Positions 29,851 to 37,877 of a stretch of DNA of 64,000 bases are shown one piece after another. The notes under the pieces were generated by a model. The model was not told the DNA's origin and made no database searches. It saw only the letters and a program-made list of their open reading frames with translations. Position numbers and translations under genes: made by a program. Source of the stretch: Secundilactobacillus hailunensis (GTDB lineage: Bacteria > Bacillota > Bacilli > Lactobacillales > Lactobacillaceae); the NCBI RefSeq assembly GCF_005405185.1, contig NZ_BJDO01000004.1, forward strand, positions 47,028-111,027, in the 5' to 3' direction. The stretch's first letter is position 1. Each line of letters begins with the position of its first letter.

Positions 29851-30033
29851 TTACAAATCAAGAAAGTCCCGATAATACCAGTGAATTGCAATCACTCCTG
29901 CCATTATTAACATGGCCCGGAGAAGGTGATGTGTTTGTGGAATAAAGAAGCAGCAGATTTCAAATACGTTGAACAGAGCTAATGGTATGAAAAATGGTGG
30001 AATCGTGAGCGCATCTTTGATTTTCTTCAGCAT
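29851..30033 (-). CDS. Small hydrophobic protein of unknown function
   Basis: The 60-residue product has two hydrophobic stretches (about 11-31 and 39-54) and a basic start (MLKKIKDAL), so it is probably a two-pass membrane peptide. The start is well supported: GAGGTG lies 5 bases before the ATG. It is convergent with dfrA and shares its terminator. No family is recognised. Confidence 0.55.
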   Translation of the reverse strand: MLKKIKDALTIPPFFIPLALFNVFEICCFFIPQTHHLLRAMLIMAGVIAIHWYYRDFLDL

Positions 30034-30365
30034 AAGTACACCTCAGCAATTTGTTATTTGGTGATATTAGTTTACCATGATTAGCTGAAAATTCAGAGCT
30101 TATGGGGGGTATTAGATACAAAATTGTGTTTTCGTAGTGTACTGGAAACGGACGAATTTTTTAAATATGGTGTGTAAGAAAAAATTATCACTAGCCATAG
30201 CCATCTATGTACATTAACAATTACTCATAAACACTGTAATATATTCTCACATAACCATTATTTTCAAATAAAATATTCCAGTCAGATAATACCGTAATAA
30301 CGGCGTTTATATCTTATATTCTGCTCTTAACATGAAAAAAGAATAATAAAATATAAAAATAGTAG
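30034..30365. other. AT-rich intergenic stretch before the liv promoter
   Basis: No open frame with a ribosome binding site is seen on either strand. The base composition is clearly more AT-rich than the flanking genes. It contains the promoter region of the small minus-strand gene at its left end and the liv promoter begins at its right end; nothing else is recognised. Confidence 0.5.
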
Positions 30366-30394
30366 TTGACGAATTATGAAAATATGATTATAGT
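30366..30394 (+). promoter_or_regulatory. Promoter of the liv leader and operon
   Basis: TTGACG (30366-30371) and TATAGT (30389-30394) are separated by exactly 17 bases, giving a start near 30401, 40 bases before the leader-peptide ATG. Confidence 0.8.
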
Positions 30395-30440
30395 TATTGC
30401 ATTCACCAAGTTAAAAAATTCTGACAGGAGGTTACACAAC

Positions 30441-30545
30441 ATGACAAATTCAGCCATTCAACAATTCAACCAACAATTTAACGTAACCTCTGTAAGTCAG
30501 AGTTTAGTCTTATTATTAAAATCCAAGGACGCAACGATTAGCTAG
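30441..30545 (+). CDS. Leader peptide of the liv operon attenuator
   Basis: A 34-codon open frame starts at an ATG placed 8 bases after AGGAGG, a very strong ribosome binding site. It contains the run Leu-Val-Leu-Leu-Leu (codons TTA GTC TTA TTA TTA at 30504-30518), plus Val codons at 30483 and 30492 and Ile codons at 30456 and 30537, and stops at TAG (30543-30545). It lies between a good promoter and a U-tailed terminator, 200 bases before livJ. This is the classic layout of a ribosome-mediated attenuation leader for branched-chain amino acids. The peptide itself probably has no function beyond being translated. Confidence 0.8.
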   Translation: MTNSAIQQFNQQFNVTSVSQSLVLLLKSKDATIS

Positions 30546-30662
30546 TAGCTTAGCCTACTAATTAAATTCAGTTGAGCCCTTATTTATGTATTTTAATGAT
30601 GAGGGCTTGATGATCAAATTCTGACTTTAGACCTCATTCATTAAATTGAATGAGGCTTTTTT
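30494..30662 (+). promoter_or_regulatory. Attenuator: long-range helix, antiterminator and terminator of the liv operon
   Basis: Five pairings can be seen. P1: AAGTCAGAGTTT (30494-30505, ending at the first Leu codon) with AAATTCTGACTT (30616-30627), 12 bp with one G-U. A hairpin TAGTAG/CTACTA (30543-30560) covers the stop codon. P2: AGCCCT (30575-30580) with AGGGCT (30602-30607). Antiterminator: 30592-30604 (TTTAATGATGAGG) with 30632-30645, 13 bp with one bulged base. Terminator: CCTCATTCA (30632-30640) with TGAATGAGG (30647-30655), 9 bp perfect, then CTTTTTT. The antiterminator and terminator exclude each other; P1 and the antiterminator would form a pseudoknot and are also largely exclusive. 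Confidence 0.78.
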
Positions 30663-30749
30663 ATTGCTTTGACACGGGGAGGGAAGCTAGTCAGGCAAGT
30701 TATAGCAATACATATCAAATAAAACATATTCGGAAAGCAGGAGAAATTT

Positions 30750-31946
30750 ATGAAGAAATCAACGATCAAACGCATTACAGGATTCGCCGCTATCGCAATG
30801 TCAGCCGCAATTTTTGCAGGATGTACTACTGCTAAAACCACCACTCAGGGTAATGACCAAACTGGCAACACCGTCAAAATCGGGGTCAACATGGAGCTTT
30901 CCGGTGCTGCTGGCGGTTACGGCAACCAAATGAAACAGGGGATTCAGATGGCCACTAAAGAAATCAACAGCAAGGGCGGCGTAAACGTTAACGGGAAAAA
31001 GAAAAAGATCAAGCTGATCATCAAGGATGATAAGACTTCTACCAGTACATCCGCTTCGGTGGCCGCTCAACTGGTCAATAACGATAAGGTCAACGCTATT
31101 ATCGGGACCGCCACGACCAATGCCGGAACAGCAGCCATTCCCAACGAAACCAAAGCTAAAGTTCCAGCCTTGAGTCCATCCGCTACTGATCCCAACTTCA
31201 CTCTGCAAAAGGATGGCAAAGTTCAGCCATACGTCTTCCGGGCATGTTACCAAAACAACTTCCAAGGCGGTACCGGCGCCAAGTTCATTTACAATAATTT
31301 GAAAGCTAAGCGGGTTGCTGTTCTTGGTGACAACTCAACCGATTATGGAACTGGCCTTTCAAAGTCATTCAAACGGCAATTTAAGGGTAAGGTGGTTGAC
31401 ACCCAGTACTTCTCAGCTGGTGACAAAGATTTCAACGCCATTTTGACAGACTTTAAGAACAAGAAGATTGATGCCATCTACGCCCCAGGTTACTACTCTG
31501 AAATCGGCCTGATCATCAAGCAAGCCAGACAAATTGGGTTGAACGTCCCAATCGTTGGTTCTGATGGTATGGCAGACGCTAAGCTGGTCCAAATTGCCGG
31601 TGCCAAGAATGCTTCTAACATTTACTACACCACACCATTCTCCCAAACGGTGGCTAAGCAAAATCCAGTGGCAGTTAAATTCATGAACGCCTACAAAGCG
31701 CGTTACCACACCGACGCACCAACCTTCTCAGCCCTGGCTTATGACTCAACTTACATGATCAAGCAAGCTATCGAAAATGAGAAGTCAGCTAACTCCGTTA
31801 AGATTACCAAGGGCCTCGCAAACATCAAAGACTTCAACGGTGTTACCGGTAAGATCAGCATTGATGGTAAGCATGATGCCAACAAACCAATTGCCGTTGA
31901 ACATTTGAACAATGGTAAAGTTGTTGGTTCGACACAAATTAAATAA
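30750..31946 (+). CDS. livJ: Branched-chain amino acid ABC transporter substrate-binding lipoprotein
   Basis: This is the extracellular binding protein that captures Leu, Ile and Val for the LivHMGF importer. The 398-residue precursor has a lipoprotein signal with lipobox IFAGC and the lipidated Cys25, then a Thr/Gln-rich linker and a two-lobed periplasmic-binding fold of the LivJ type (VKIGVNMELSGAAGGYGNQMKQGIQMATKEIN; IGTATTNAGTAAIP; GDNSTDYGTGLSKSF). A CAGGAG ribosome binding site lies 9 bases before the ATG. It is the first gene after the attenuator and is separated from livH by a strong hairpin, a common way to make more binding protein than permease. Confidence 0.95.
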   Translation: MKKSTIKRITGFAAIAMSAAIFAGCTTAKTTTQGNDQTGNTVKIGVNMELSGAAGGYGNQMKQGIQMATKEINSKGGVNVNGKKKKIKLIIKDDKTSTSTSASVAAQLVNNDKVNAIIGTATTNAGTAAIPNETKAKVPALSPSATDPNFTLQKDGKVQPYVFRACYQNNFQGGTGAKFIYNNLKAKRVAVLGDNSTDYGTGLSKSFKRQFKGKVVDTQYFSAGDKDFNAILTDFKNKKIDAIYAPGYYSEIGLIIKQARQIGLNVPIVGSDGMADAKLVQIAGAKNASNIYYTTPFSQTVAKQNPVAVKFMNAYKARYHTDAPTFSALAYDSTYMIKQAIENEKSANSVKITKGLANIKDFNGVTGKISIDGKHDANKPIAVEHLNNGKVVGSTQIK

Positions 31947-31970
31947 TTGATCAAGAGCTGCCTGCTTGGG

Positions 31971-32010
31971 GGCTCTCGTGAACAAGCCAAATTGTTTGCT
32001 GACGAGAGCT
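31971..32010 (+). repeat. Intercistronic hairpin between livJ and livH
   Basis: GCTCTCGT (31972-31979) pairs with ACGAGAGC (32002-32009); an inner GAACAA/TTGTTT pairing tightens the loop. No U-run follows, so it is not a full terminator. It could block 3' exonucleases and stabilise the livJ message. Confidence 0.65.
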
Positions 32011-32050
32011 TCCTAGTAGGTTTGCTAAATACATAAAGGAGGGTGACACC

Positions 32051-32929
32051 TTGACAACACTCTTTCAACAACTGATAAACGGCCTGTCGCTGGGCAGTAT
32101 CTACGCGCTGCTGGCACTGGGCTACACCATGGTTTACGGCATCATCAAACTGATCAACTTTGCGCATGGTGACATTTACATGCTAGGCGCCTTTTGGGGC
32201 TACTACACCATTAATTATTGGCACTTTAATTTTATATTCGCTCTATTATCCGCAATGGTCGTCTGCGCGGCCAGCGGTGTGATCATCGAATACTTCGCTT
32301 ACCGGCCACTGCGCCACGCACCACGGATCACTGCTTTGATCACCGCAATTGGCGTTTCATATTTTCTGGAAAATGGTATGTCGTACCTCTACGGTGCTGA
32401 CACCAGAGACTTTCCTCAAGTGATCAAGCAGGTCAATTACAACCTGTGGGGCGTTCGGGTATCCAATATTCAAATTTTGATTCTCGTTACTGCTTGTCTC
32501 TTGATGATTCTGTTGCAGCTGATCATCAAGAAAACCAAAATGGGGCGGGCCATGCGGGCAGTTTCAGTTGATCCCGATGCTGCTGAATTAGTTGGTATCA
32601 ACATTAACCAAACGATTTCATTTACCTTCGCATTAGGCTCATCAATGGCTGGCGCAGCCGGTGTCTTGATTGGTCTGTACTACAACTCCATTGATCCACT
32701 GATGGGAATGACACCCGGTATCAAAGCCTTCGTTGCTGCCGTAGTTGGTGGGATCGGTTCCGTTCCAGGGGCTTCACTGGGTGGTTTCTTGATCGGTCTG
32801 CTGGAAACAGCTGTTCAATCGATTGGCCTTTCAGCCTACAAGGATGCCGCGGTTTATCTGGTCTTGATCATTATCCTGCTGGTATTGCCATCCGGAATCT
32901 TCGGTAAAAACGTCAAAGAAAAGGTCTAG
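32051..32929 (+). CDS. livH: Branched-chain amino acid ABC transporter permease LivH
   Basis: One of two membrane subunits of the importer. The 292-residue protein has about eight hydrophobic segments and the LivH family N-terminus (QQLINGLSLGSIYALLALGYTM-like, about 6-26) and the EAA-like cytoplasmic segment VGINI near 185-200. The start is TTG, 7 bases after AAAGGAGGG. livM begins one base after its stop codon. Confidence 0.95.
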   Translation: MTTLFQQLINGLSLGSIYALLALGYTMVYGIIKLINFAHGDIYMLGAFWGYYTINYWHFNFIFALLSAMVVCAASGVIIEYFAYRPLRHAPRITALITAIGVSYFLENGMSYLYGADTRDFPQVIKQVNYNLWGVRVSNIQILILVTACLLMILLQLIIKKTKMGRAMRAVSVDPDAAELVGININQTISFTFALGSSMAGAAGVLIGLYYNSIDPLMGMTPGIKAFVAAVVGGIGSVPGASLGGFLIGLLETAVQSIGLSAYKDAAVYLVLIIILLVLPSGIFGKNVKEKV

Positions 32930-33898
32930 GTGATGATTTTGAAAGCAAATTGGAAATACAATCTTTGCTGGCTCATTTTGATGGTCGCTGGCTTTTACTT
33001 GATGAACACGCTGATCTTAGTTGGCATCATCAATTCATTTTTGGAAAATATGATGGTCACTATTGGCATCAATATTATTCTAGCGGTTGGTCTGAACTTA
33101 GTGATCGGCTTTGCCGGTCAGTTTTCACTGGGTCACGCTGGTTTCATGGCGGTTGGGGCATATGCAACAGCCATCATGATCAGTAAAACACCCACAGCTG
33201 GTACCTTTTATATCTCAATCATCGTGGGAGTCATCGTCGCCATTATCGCAGCTTTAGTTGTGGGGATTCCCACACTGCGGTTACGCGGTGATTATCTAGC
33301 GATTGCTACGATGGGTGCTGCCGAAATTATTCGGATCATCATCAATAATCTGAAAATTACCAACGGGCCATCCGGTATGTTCAACATTCCCCAATTCGCC
33401 ACTTGGCCAGTGGTTTACATCATGGTCTGTGTGACAACGATTATTATCGTGAACTTTATTCATAGTCGCGGTGGCCGGGCTGCCTTAGCAGTCAGAGAAG
33501 ATGAAATTGCGGCTGAATCAATGGGCATCAACGTGTTCAAATGGAAACTGGCAGCGTTCGTTTTGGGTGCGGCAACGGCTGCCGTGGCTGGTTCCATGCA
33601 GGCCTCCTATCTGCAGACCATTGCCCCAAGTAATTTCAACATCATGGAATCCATCGCCATTTTGATCATCGTAGTCCTTGGCGGGGTTGGCAGTATCACG
33701 GGTAGCTTCGTCGCCGCTGGAATTCTAGGCGTGGTGGACGCAGCACTGCAAAACTTCGGTGCCCTGCGAATGGTGATCTACGCTTTGGTCTTGATCCTGA
33801 TCATGATCTTCAAGCCATCTGGCATCATGGGTGCTACGGAACTGTCATTTAAACGACTCTTTAATCGTAAAAATAAGAAAGTGGGTGCTAAATCATGA
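32930..33898 (+). CDS. livM: Branched-chain amino acid ABC transporter permease LivM
   Basis: The second membrane subunit of the importer. The 322-residue protein has about nine hydrophobic segments, the LivM signature GFAGQFSLGHAGFMAVGAYATA (about 62-83) split over two helices, and a Lys/Arg-rich end. The start is GTG at 32930 or the ATG at 32933, which follows directly; the ribosome binding site overlaps the end of livH. It overlaps livG by 4 bases (ATGA). Confidence 0.94.
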   Translation: MMILKANWKYNLCWLILMVAGFYLMNTLILVGIINSFLENMMVTIGINIILAVGLNLVIGFAGQFSLGHAGFMAVGAYATAIMISKTPTAGTFYISIIVGVIVAIIAALVVGIPTLRLRGDYLAIATMGAAEIIRIIINNLKITNGPSGMFNIPQFATWPVVYIMVCVTTIIIVNFIHSRGGRAALAVREDEIAAESMGINVFKWKLAAFVLGAATAAVAGSMQASYLQTIAPSNFNIMESIAILIIVVLGGVGSITGSFVAAGILGVVDAALQNFGALRMVIYALVLILIMIFKPSGIMGATELSFKRLFNRKNKKVGAKS

Positions 33899-34674
33899 CC
33901 AGTTTACTAAATGTCGAAGATCTAGTGAAGAATTTCGGCGGATTAACGGCTGTTTCCGATGTTAATATGCACCTCGACGATGACGAACTGGTTGCCCTGA
34001 TTGGGCCAAACGGAGCAGGGAAAACCACCCTGTTTAACCTGTTAACGGGCGTGATCGTGCCTAGTTCTGGTTCGATCACTTTCCGCGGCACTGACGGTAC
34101 TATTTCGTTGAACGGGATGAAGGCTTATAAAATCGCTAACTTGGGTATGGCCAGAACGTTTCAAAACATCCGTTTATTTAAGGAGTTAAGTGTCTTGGAT
34201 AATGTATTGATTGCCATGACCGCTCACTATAAAGAAGACTTTTTTCAATCGGTTTTCCGACTGCCAAGATTTTATAAAACAGAGAGCCAGATCCGCAAAG
34301 AAGCTATTGAACTGCTTAAAATCTTTGAGCTTCAGAATGACTTGGATAAATTAGCCAAGAACTTACCCTATGGGATTCAAAGACGCCTGGAGATCGTTCG
34401 GGGCTTGGCCATGAAGCCGAAAGTGCTGTTTCTCGATGAACCAGCTGCTGGAATGAATCCGGAAGAAACGGCAGATTTGACCCGCTTGATTCGTCAAGTT
34501 CAGCGGGACTTTCACATTACCGTACTGCTGATTGAACATGATATGTCACTGGTCATGAACCTAGCCTCGAGAATCTACGTGTTGGATCATGGGTCATTAC
34601 TAGCGGAAGGGACTCCAACGGAAATTCAGCAAAATAAGGCAGTTATCAAAGCCTACTTGGGCGAGGAGGCGTAA
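33895..34674 (+). CDS. livG: Branched-chain amino acid ABC transporter ATPase LivG
   Basis: One of two ATPase subunits that drive import. The 259-residue protein has Walker A GPNGAGKT at 37-44, a LivG-type insertion with FQNIRLFKELSVLDNVLIA, the signature segment LPYGIQRRLEIVRGLA and Walker B VLFLDEPAAGMNPEE; the PYGxQRRLE form of the signature is usual for LivG. It starts within the livM stop and is followed 2 bases later by livF. Confidence 0.96.
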   Translation: MTSLLNVEDLVKNFGGLTAVSDVNMHLDDDELVALIGPNGAGKTTLFNLLTGVIVPSSGSITFRGTDGTISLNGMKAYKIANLGMARTFQNIRLFKELSVLDNVLIAMTAHYKEDFFQSVFRLPRFYKTESQIRKEAIELLKIFELQNDLDKLAKNLPYGIQRRLEIVRGLAMKPKVLFLDEPAAGMNPEETADLTRLIRQVQRDFHITVLLIEHDMSLVMNLASRIYVLDHGSLLAEGTPTEIQQNKAVIKAYLGEEA

Positions 34675-34676
34675 TT

Positions 34677-35387
34677 ATGGCAATGCTTGAAGTAAAAGAT
34701 CTCGCCGTGAACTACGGTGTGATCAACGCAGTGAAGGGCGTTAGTTTTCACATCAATGAAGGCGAAATTGTGTCTTTGATCGGCGCTAACGGTGCTGGTA
34801 AAACAACGATCCTAAAAACGATTTCCGGGCTGTTAAAGCCGGTCAGCGGCACGATCACCTATGAGGACAACCCCATCCAAAAATACAAGGCGCCGAAAAT
34901 CGTGGCAGCCGGGATCTCACAAGTGCCAGAAGGCCGGCATATTTTCGCCGGTATGTCTGTGCGGGAGAACCTGCAGATGGGCGCTTTTTTACAAAATAAC
35001 CGTGCTGAGATCACTAACAGTTTTGAAACGGTGTATGCCCGTTTTCCAGTACTGAAGGAACGGATCAATCAGGATGCGGCAACGTTATCCGGTGGTGAAC
35101 AGCAGATGTTAGCCATGGGCCGGGCACTGATGTCTAAGCCCAAGTTATTACTGCTAGACGAGCCTTCAATGGGGTTAGCACCGATTTTTATTAACGAAAT
35201 TTTTGAAATCGTTAAGGCTATCAAAGAGCAGGACACCACGGTACTTTTGATCGAACAAAACGCGAAAAAAGCATTGTCGATTGCTGATCGTGGCTACGTT
35301 CTGGCCAGTGGCAAGGTGAAGATGACGGGCACTGGTCAGGAACTGCTGGCTAATCAAGATGTCCAAAAAGCATACCTAGGAGGTTAG
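34677..35387 (+). CDS. livF: Branched-chain amino acid ABC transporter ATPase LivF
   Basis: The second ATPase subunit. The 236-residue protein has Walker A GANGAGKT at 36-43, VPEGRHIFAGMSVRENLQMG (a LivF hallmark), signature LSGGEQQMLAMGRALM and Walker B LLLLDEPSMGLAP. The ribosome binding site GAGGAGG lies in the last codons of livG. The CBS-ACT gene follows 3 bases after its stop. Confidence 0.96.
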   Translation: MAMLEVKDLAVNYGVINAVKGVSFHINEGEIVSLIGANGAGKTTILKTISGLLKPVSGTITYEDNPIQKYKAPKIVAAGISQVPEGRHIFAGMSVRENLQMGAFLQNNRAEITNSFETVYARFPVLKERINQDAATLSGGEQQMLAMGRALMSKPKLLLLDEPSMGLAPIFINEIFEIVKAIKEQDTTVLLIEQNAKKALSIADRGYVLASGKVKMTGTGQELLANQDVQKAYLGG

Positions 35388-35390
35388 ATA

Positions 35391-36038
35391 ATGAGTGTTG
35401 CAGATTACATGACAGCGAAGGTCATCGCTGTTTCACCAGAAACGAAGGTCAACATCGCTATTAATATGATGAAGGACCATCAGATCCACCGGTTACCAGT
35501 GATTGATGGCGACCAATTAGTCGGAATCGTAACGGAAGGCATCATTCGCGCAGCGTCACCGTCTAAAGCGACTAGTCTATCGATTTATGAAGTTAACTAC
35601 CTCTTAAATAAAATGACCGTGGCAGATATTATGGAAAAAGATGTCAAAACGATTTCCCAAGATGCTCAGTTAGAGGATGCCATTTCGATGATGCGTCACC
35701 ACGATATTGGTGTTTTACCGGTCGTGGATGGGGCCCAAGTGGTGGGAATCATTACCACGAATGATATTCTTGATGGGTTCTTGGATATTACAGATTACTT
35801 TGTGGATGCCACCGTGGTGCAAGTTATGATTGATCATGACCGCACGGGTGTCATTTATGAAATTGGCAAACTCATGGCAGATAACGGCTTTAATATTCAA
35901 ACGTTGATTGTTACCCGTAACCTGGGTTCGATCATGATTGAAATGCACGTGGATAAAACAGCCGGCGACGGCGTTAAACAAGTGTTAGAGGATGCCGGCT
36001 ATTCAGTCCGTTTAGTTGTTAATCAACAAGTTAATTAG
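35391..36038 (+). CDS. CBS-domain pair plus ACT-like domain protein, last gene of the liv operon
   Basis: The 215-residue protein has two CBS motifs (about 1-60 and 75-130, with MTAKVIAVSPETKVNIAINMM and MEKDVKTISQDAQLEDAI-type units) that usually bind adenine nucleotides, followed by an ACT-like domain (about 140-210, DRTGVIYEIGKLMADNGFNIQTLIVTR), a fold that often binds amino acids. This is the AcuB-like architecture. It is soluble and its AGGAGG ribosome binding site lies in the end of livF, so it is made with the transporter. A role as a sensor or modulator of branched-chain amino acid import is an inference from domains and position. Confidence 0.88.
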   Translation: MSVADYMTAKVIAVSPETKVNIAINMMKDHQIHRLPVIDGDQLVGIVTEGIIRAASPSKATSLSIYEVNYLLNKMTVADIMEKDVKTISQDAQLEDAISMMRHHDIGVLPVVDGAQVVGIITTNDILDGFLDITDYFVDATVVQVMIDHDRTGVIYEIGKLMADNGFNIQTLIVTRNLGSIMIEMHVDKTAGDGVKQVLEDAGYSVRLVVNQQVN

Positions 36039-36045
36039 TCAAAGA

Positions 36046-36088
36046 AAAAGGCGACAAACTCCTCAAAATAGGAATTTATCGCCTTTTG
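36046..36088. terminator. Bidirectional terminator of the liv operon and the PAQR gene
   Basis: AAAAAGGCGA pairs with TCGCCTTTT, with inner CTCCT/AGGA around TCAAAAT, between converging genes. Confidence 0.85.
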
Positions 36089-36099
36089 ATAGGTTATTT

Positions 36100-36765
36100 T
36101 TAAGCGTACAGCAGCACTGAAAAGTACATTAGGATCGTGCCTAAAAGGACAAATAAATGCCAGATCACGTGGCCAAATTTAATCCCCTTAAAGCTATAGA
36201 TCACGGCACCCACGGTAAAGGCAACGCCACCTAAAACGAGTAGCATGAAACCATGAAGGCCTAGGCCGACGAATAGCTGTTTGAATCCCAGCACACAGAA
36301 CCAGCCCATGATCACATAAATAACGGTGGACAGTTTCTGAAATTTACCCAACCAAAGGCATTTGTAAATCACACCCAAAACGGCCATGGCCCAGATCACA
36401 CCGAAGATCACCCAGCCTAACGTGCCTTTAATCACTACTAGGCAATAGGGCGTATAGGTACCCGCAATCAGTAAATAGATCGCACAGTGGTCAAAGATCT
36501 GAAATAGATGGCTAGCACGGGTGAAATACAGACTGTGAAAAAGCGTTGAGGCCAAGTAAAAGATTACCAGGATGGCACCGTAGATCGCGTAAGTGGTGAT
36601 CCGCATGGCACCGCCTTCTTGGACCCCACGAATGATCAGCAGCACTAAGCCAGCAATGCTTAGACCAACACCAATCCCATGGGTAACGGCGTTGAGAACT
36701 TCATTAACGATCTGATACCTTTTTGAAGACTGTGATTTAGGTTTTAGGTGTTTCGATTGAATCAT
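36100..36765 (-). CDS. PAQR/hemolysin III family membrane protein
   Basis: The 221-residue protein has seven hydrophobic segments and the conserved PAQR/hemolysin III motifs: NAVTHGIGVGLS near 25-36, STLFHSLYF, DHCAIYLLIAGTYTPYCL and HVIWHLFVLLG near the end. The conserved Ser, Asp and His residues are all present; in characterised relatives they form a metal-dependent hydrolase-like centre. Bacterial members affect membrane energetics or fluidity; the reaction is not settled. AAGGAGGGG precedes the ATG by 5 bases. It is convergent with the liv operon. Confidence 0.9.
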   Translation of the reverse strand: MIQSKHLKPKSQSSKRYQIVNEVLNAVTHGIGVGLSIAGLVLLIIRGVQEGGAMRITTYAIYGAILVIFYLASTLFHSLYFTRASHLFQIFDHCAIYLLIAGTYTPYCLVVIKGTLGWVIFGVIWAMAVLGVIYKCLWLGKFQKLSTVIYVIMGWFCVLGFKQLFVGLGLHGFMLLVLGGVAFTVGAVIYSFKGIKFGHVIWHLFVLLGTILMYFSVLLYA

Positions 36766-36858
36766 GGAACCCCTCCTTGACGGAAATAATGGATTATTTT
36801 AAGCCTGAAAGAATCGCTAATAGTCATGAAATAAGCTGATTACAAGCGTTTTCGCGCC

Positions 36859-36887
36859 TTGTTACACATTGGTTCATCTGCTATACT
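36859..36887 (+). promoter_or_regulatory. Promoter of the degV gene
   Basis: TTGTTA (36859-36864) and TATACT (36882-36887) with a 17-base spacer. Confidence 0.75.
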
Positions 36888-36898
36888 ATTATCGAATA

Positions 36899-36934
36899 GT
36901 TTTCATGCGCTGCAAATAATTGTAGCATGAAAAC
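36899..36934 (+). repeat. Inverted repeat at the 5' end of the degV transcript
   Basis: GTTTTCATGC (36899-36908) pairs perfectly with GCATGAAAAC (36925-36934). It begins a few bases after the expected transcription start, so it could be a 5' RNA stabiliser or an operator. Confidence 0.6.
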
Positions 36935-36972
36935 ACCTACAATGGGGAAGAAAGCGTGGTTATAAATCAATC

Positions 36973-37818
36973 ATGGCAACTGTCAAAATAGTAACTGATT
37001 CTTCAGCTGGATTAACCGATGAAGAGGAAAAAAAGTACAATATTACAATCGTGCCTTTAACGGTCATGATCGATGATGTGGTTTATGTTGAACGCCATAC
37101 CATCACTAATGATGAATTTATTAATAAAATGGAGCATTCCAAGGCATTCCCGAAGACCAGTCAGCCGCCATTAGGCGATTTCATTAAAGTCTTTGATGAA
37201 CTAGGCGCCGATGGTAGTTCAGTCATCTGCATCAACATGATGGAATCTATCAGCGGGACGATCCATACCGCCGAACAAGCAGCGAAGATCTCCAAGACTG
37301 ACGTCACTGTCTTTGATAGCGGCACAACTGATCGGGCACTGGCCTTTCAGTGTATTGAAGCTGCTAAGTTAGCCCAAAAGGGTGCTTCAGTTGATGAAAT
37401 TTTGGCGCGAGTGAAGAAAGTTTCCGACAACACCCGGCTCTACATGGGTGTAATGACGCTGAATAACTTGGTTAAGGGTGGCCGGATCAACAAAATGACT
37501 GGTGCCATTTCATCATTACTGAACATTAAGATCGTGCTGCAAGTGGGTCAGGGTAATTTGAACATCCGGACCAAGGGCCGTGGCATGAAGACCATTGATC
37601 GGTTTTACGACAAGGTCTATGAACAAATGAAAAACACACCCAATATTAAAGCCATTGGCATTTCACATGTTCACGCTGAAGACATGGTGGATAATATCTT
37701 GAAACATATCCAGCCCATGTTTCCTAACATCGATATTTTAGTCCGCGAAACGGTACCAATCATTGCGACTCATGGTGGTCCAGGAGCCTTTGCGCTGGTT
37801 TATTATTTTGATGACTAG
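36973..37818 (+). CDS. DegV family fatty-acid-binding protein
   Basis: DegV/FakB proteins hold a fatty acid for phosphorylation by FakA, which feeds exogenous fatty acids into phospholipids. The 281-residue protein has the N-terminal TDSSAGL motif (about 8-14), SGTIHTAEQAA near 93-103 and the C-terminal GGPGAFALVYYFDD. No good ribosome binding site is in the usual place: GGGGAAG ends 22 bases before the ATG. A GTG 17 bases upstream, 8 bases after that GGGGAAG, opens an 11-codon frame that ends 16 bases inside degV and may couple translation. A terminator-like hairpin follows the gene. Confidence 0.9.
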   Translation: MATVKIVTDSSAGLTDEEEKKYNITIVPLTVMIDDVVYVERHTITNDEFINKMEHSKAFPKTSQPPLGDFIKVFDELGADGSSVICINMMESISGTIHTAEQAAKISKTDVTVFDSGTTDRALAFQCIEAAKLAQKGASVDEILARVKKVSDNTRLYMGVMTLNNLVKGGRINKMTGAISSLLNIKIVLQVGQGNLNIRTKGRGMKTIDRFYDKVYEQMKNTPNIKAIGISHVHAEDMVDNILKHIQPMFPNIDILVRETVPIIATHGGPGAFALVYYFDD

Positions 37819-37877
37819 CAGTATTAAGCGAAATTTAATTAAAATTTAGTCCGCTAACGGCAATTAGCCGTTTAGAA

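Noticed and set aside
30401..30749. T-box riboswitch before livJ
   Set aside because: The T-box sequence AGGGTGGNACCGCG is not present; the leader peptide and pairings fit attenuation instead.
30801..31265. 154-residue minus-strand open frame inside livJ
   Set aside because: Antisense shadow of livJ; no domain, no ribosome binding site.
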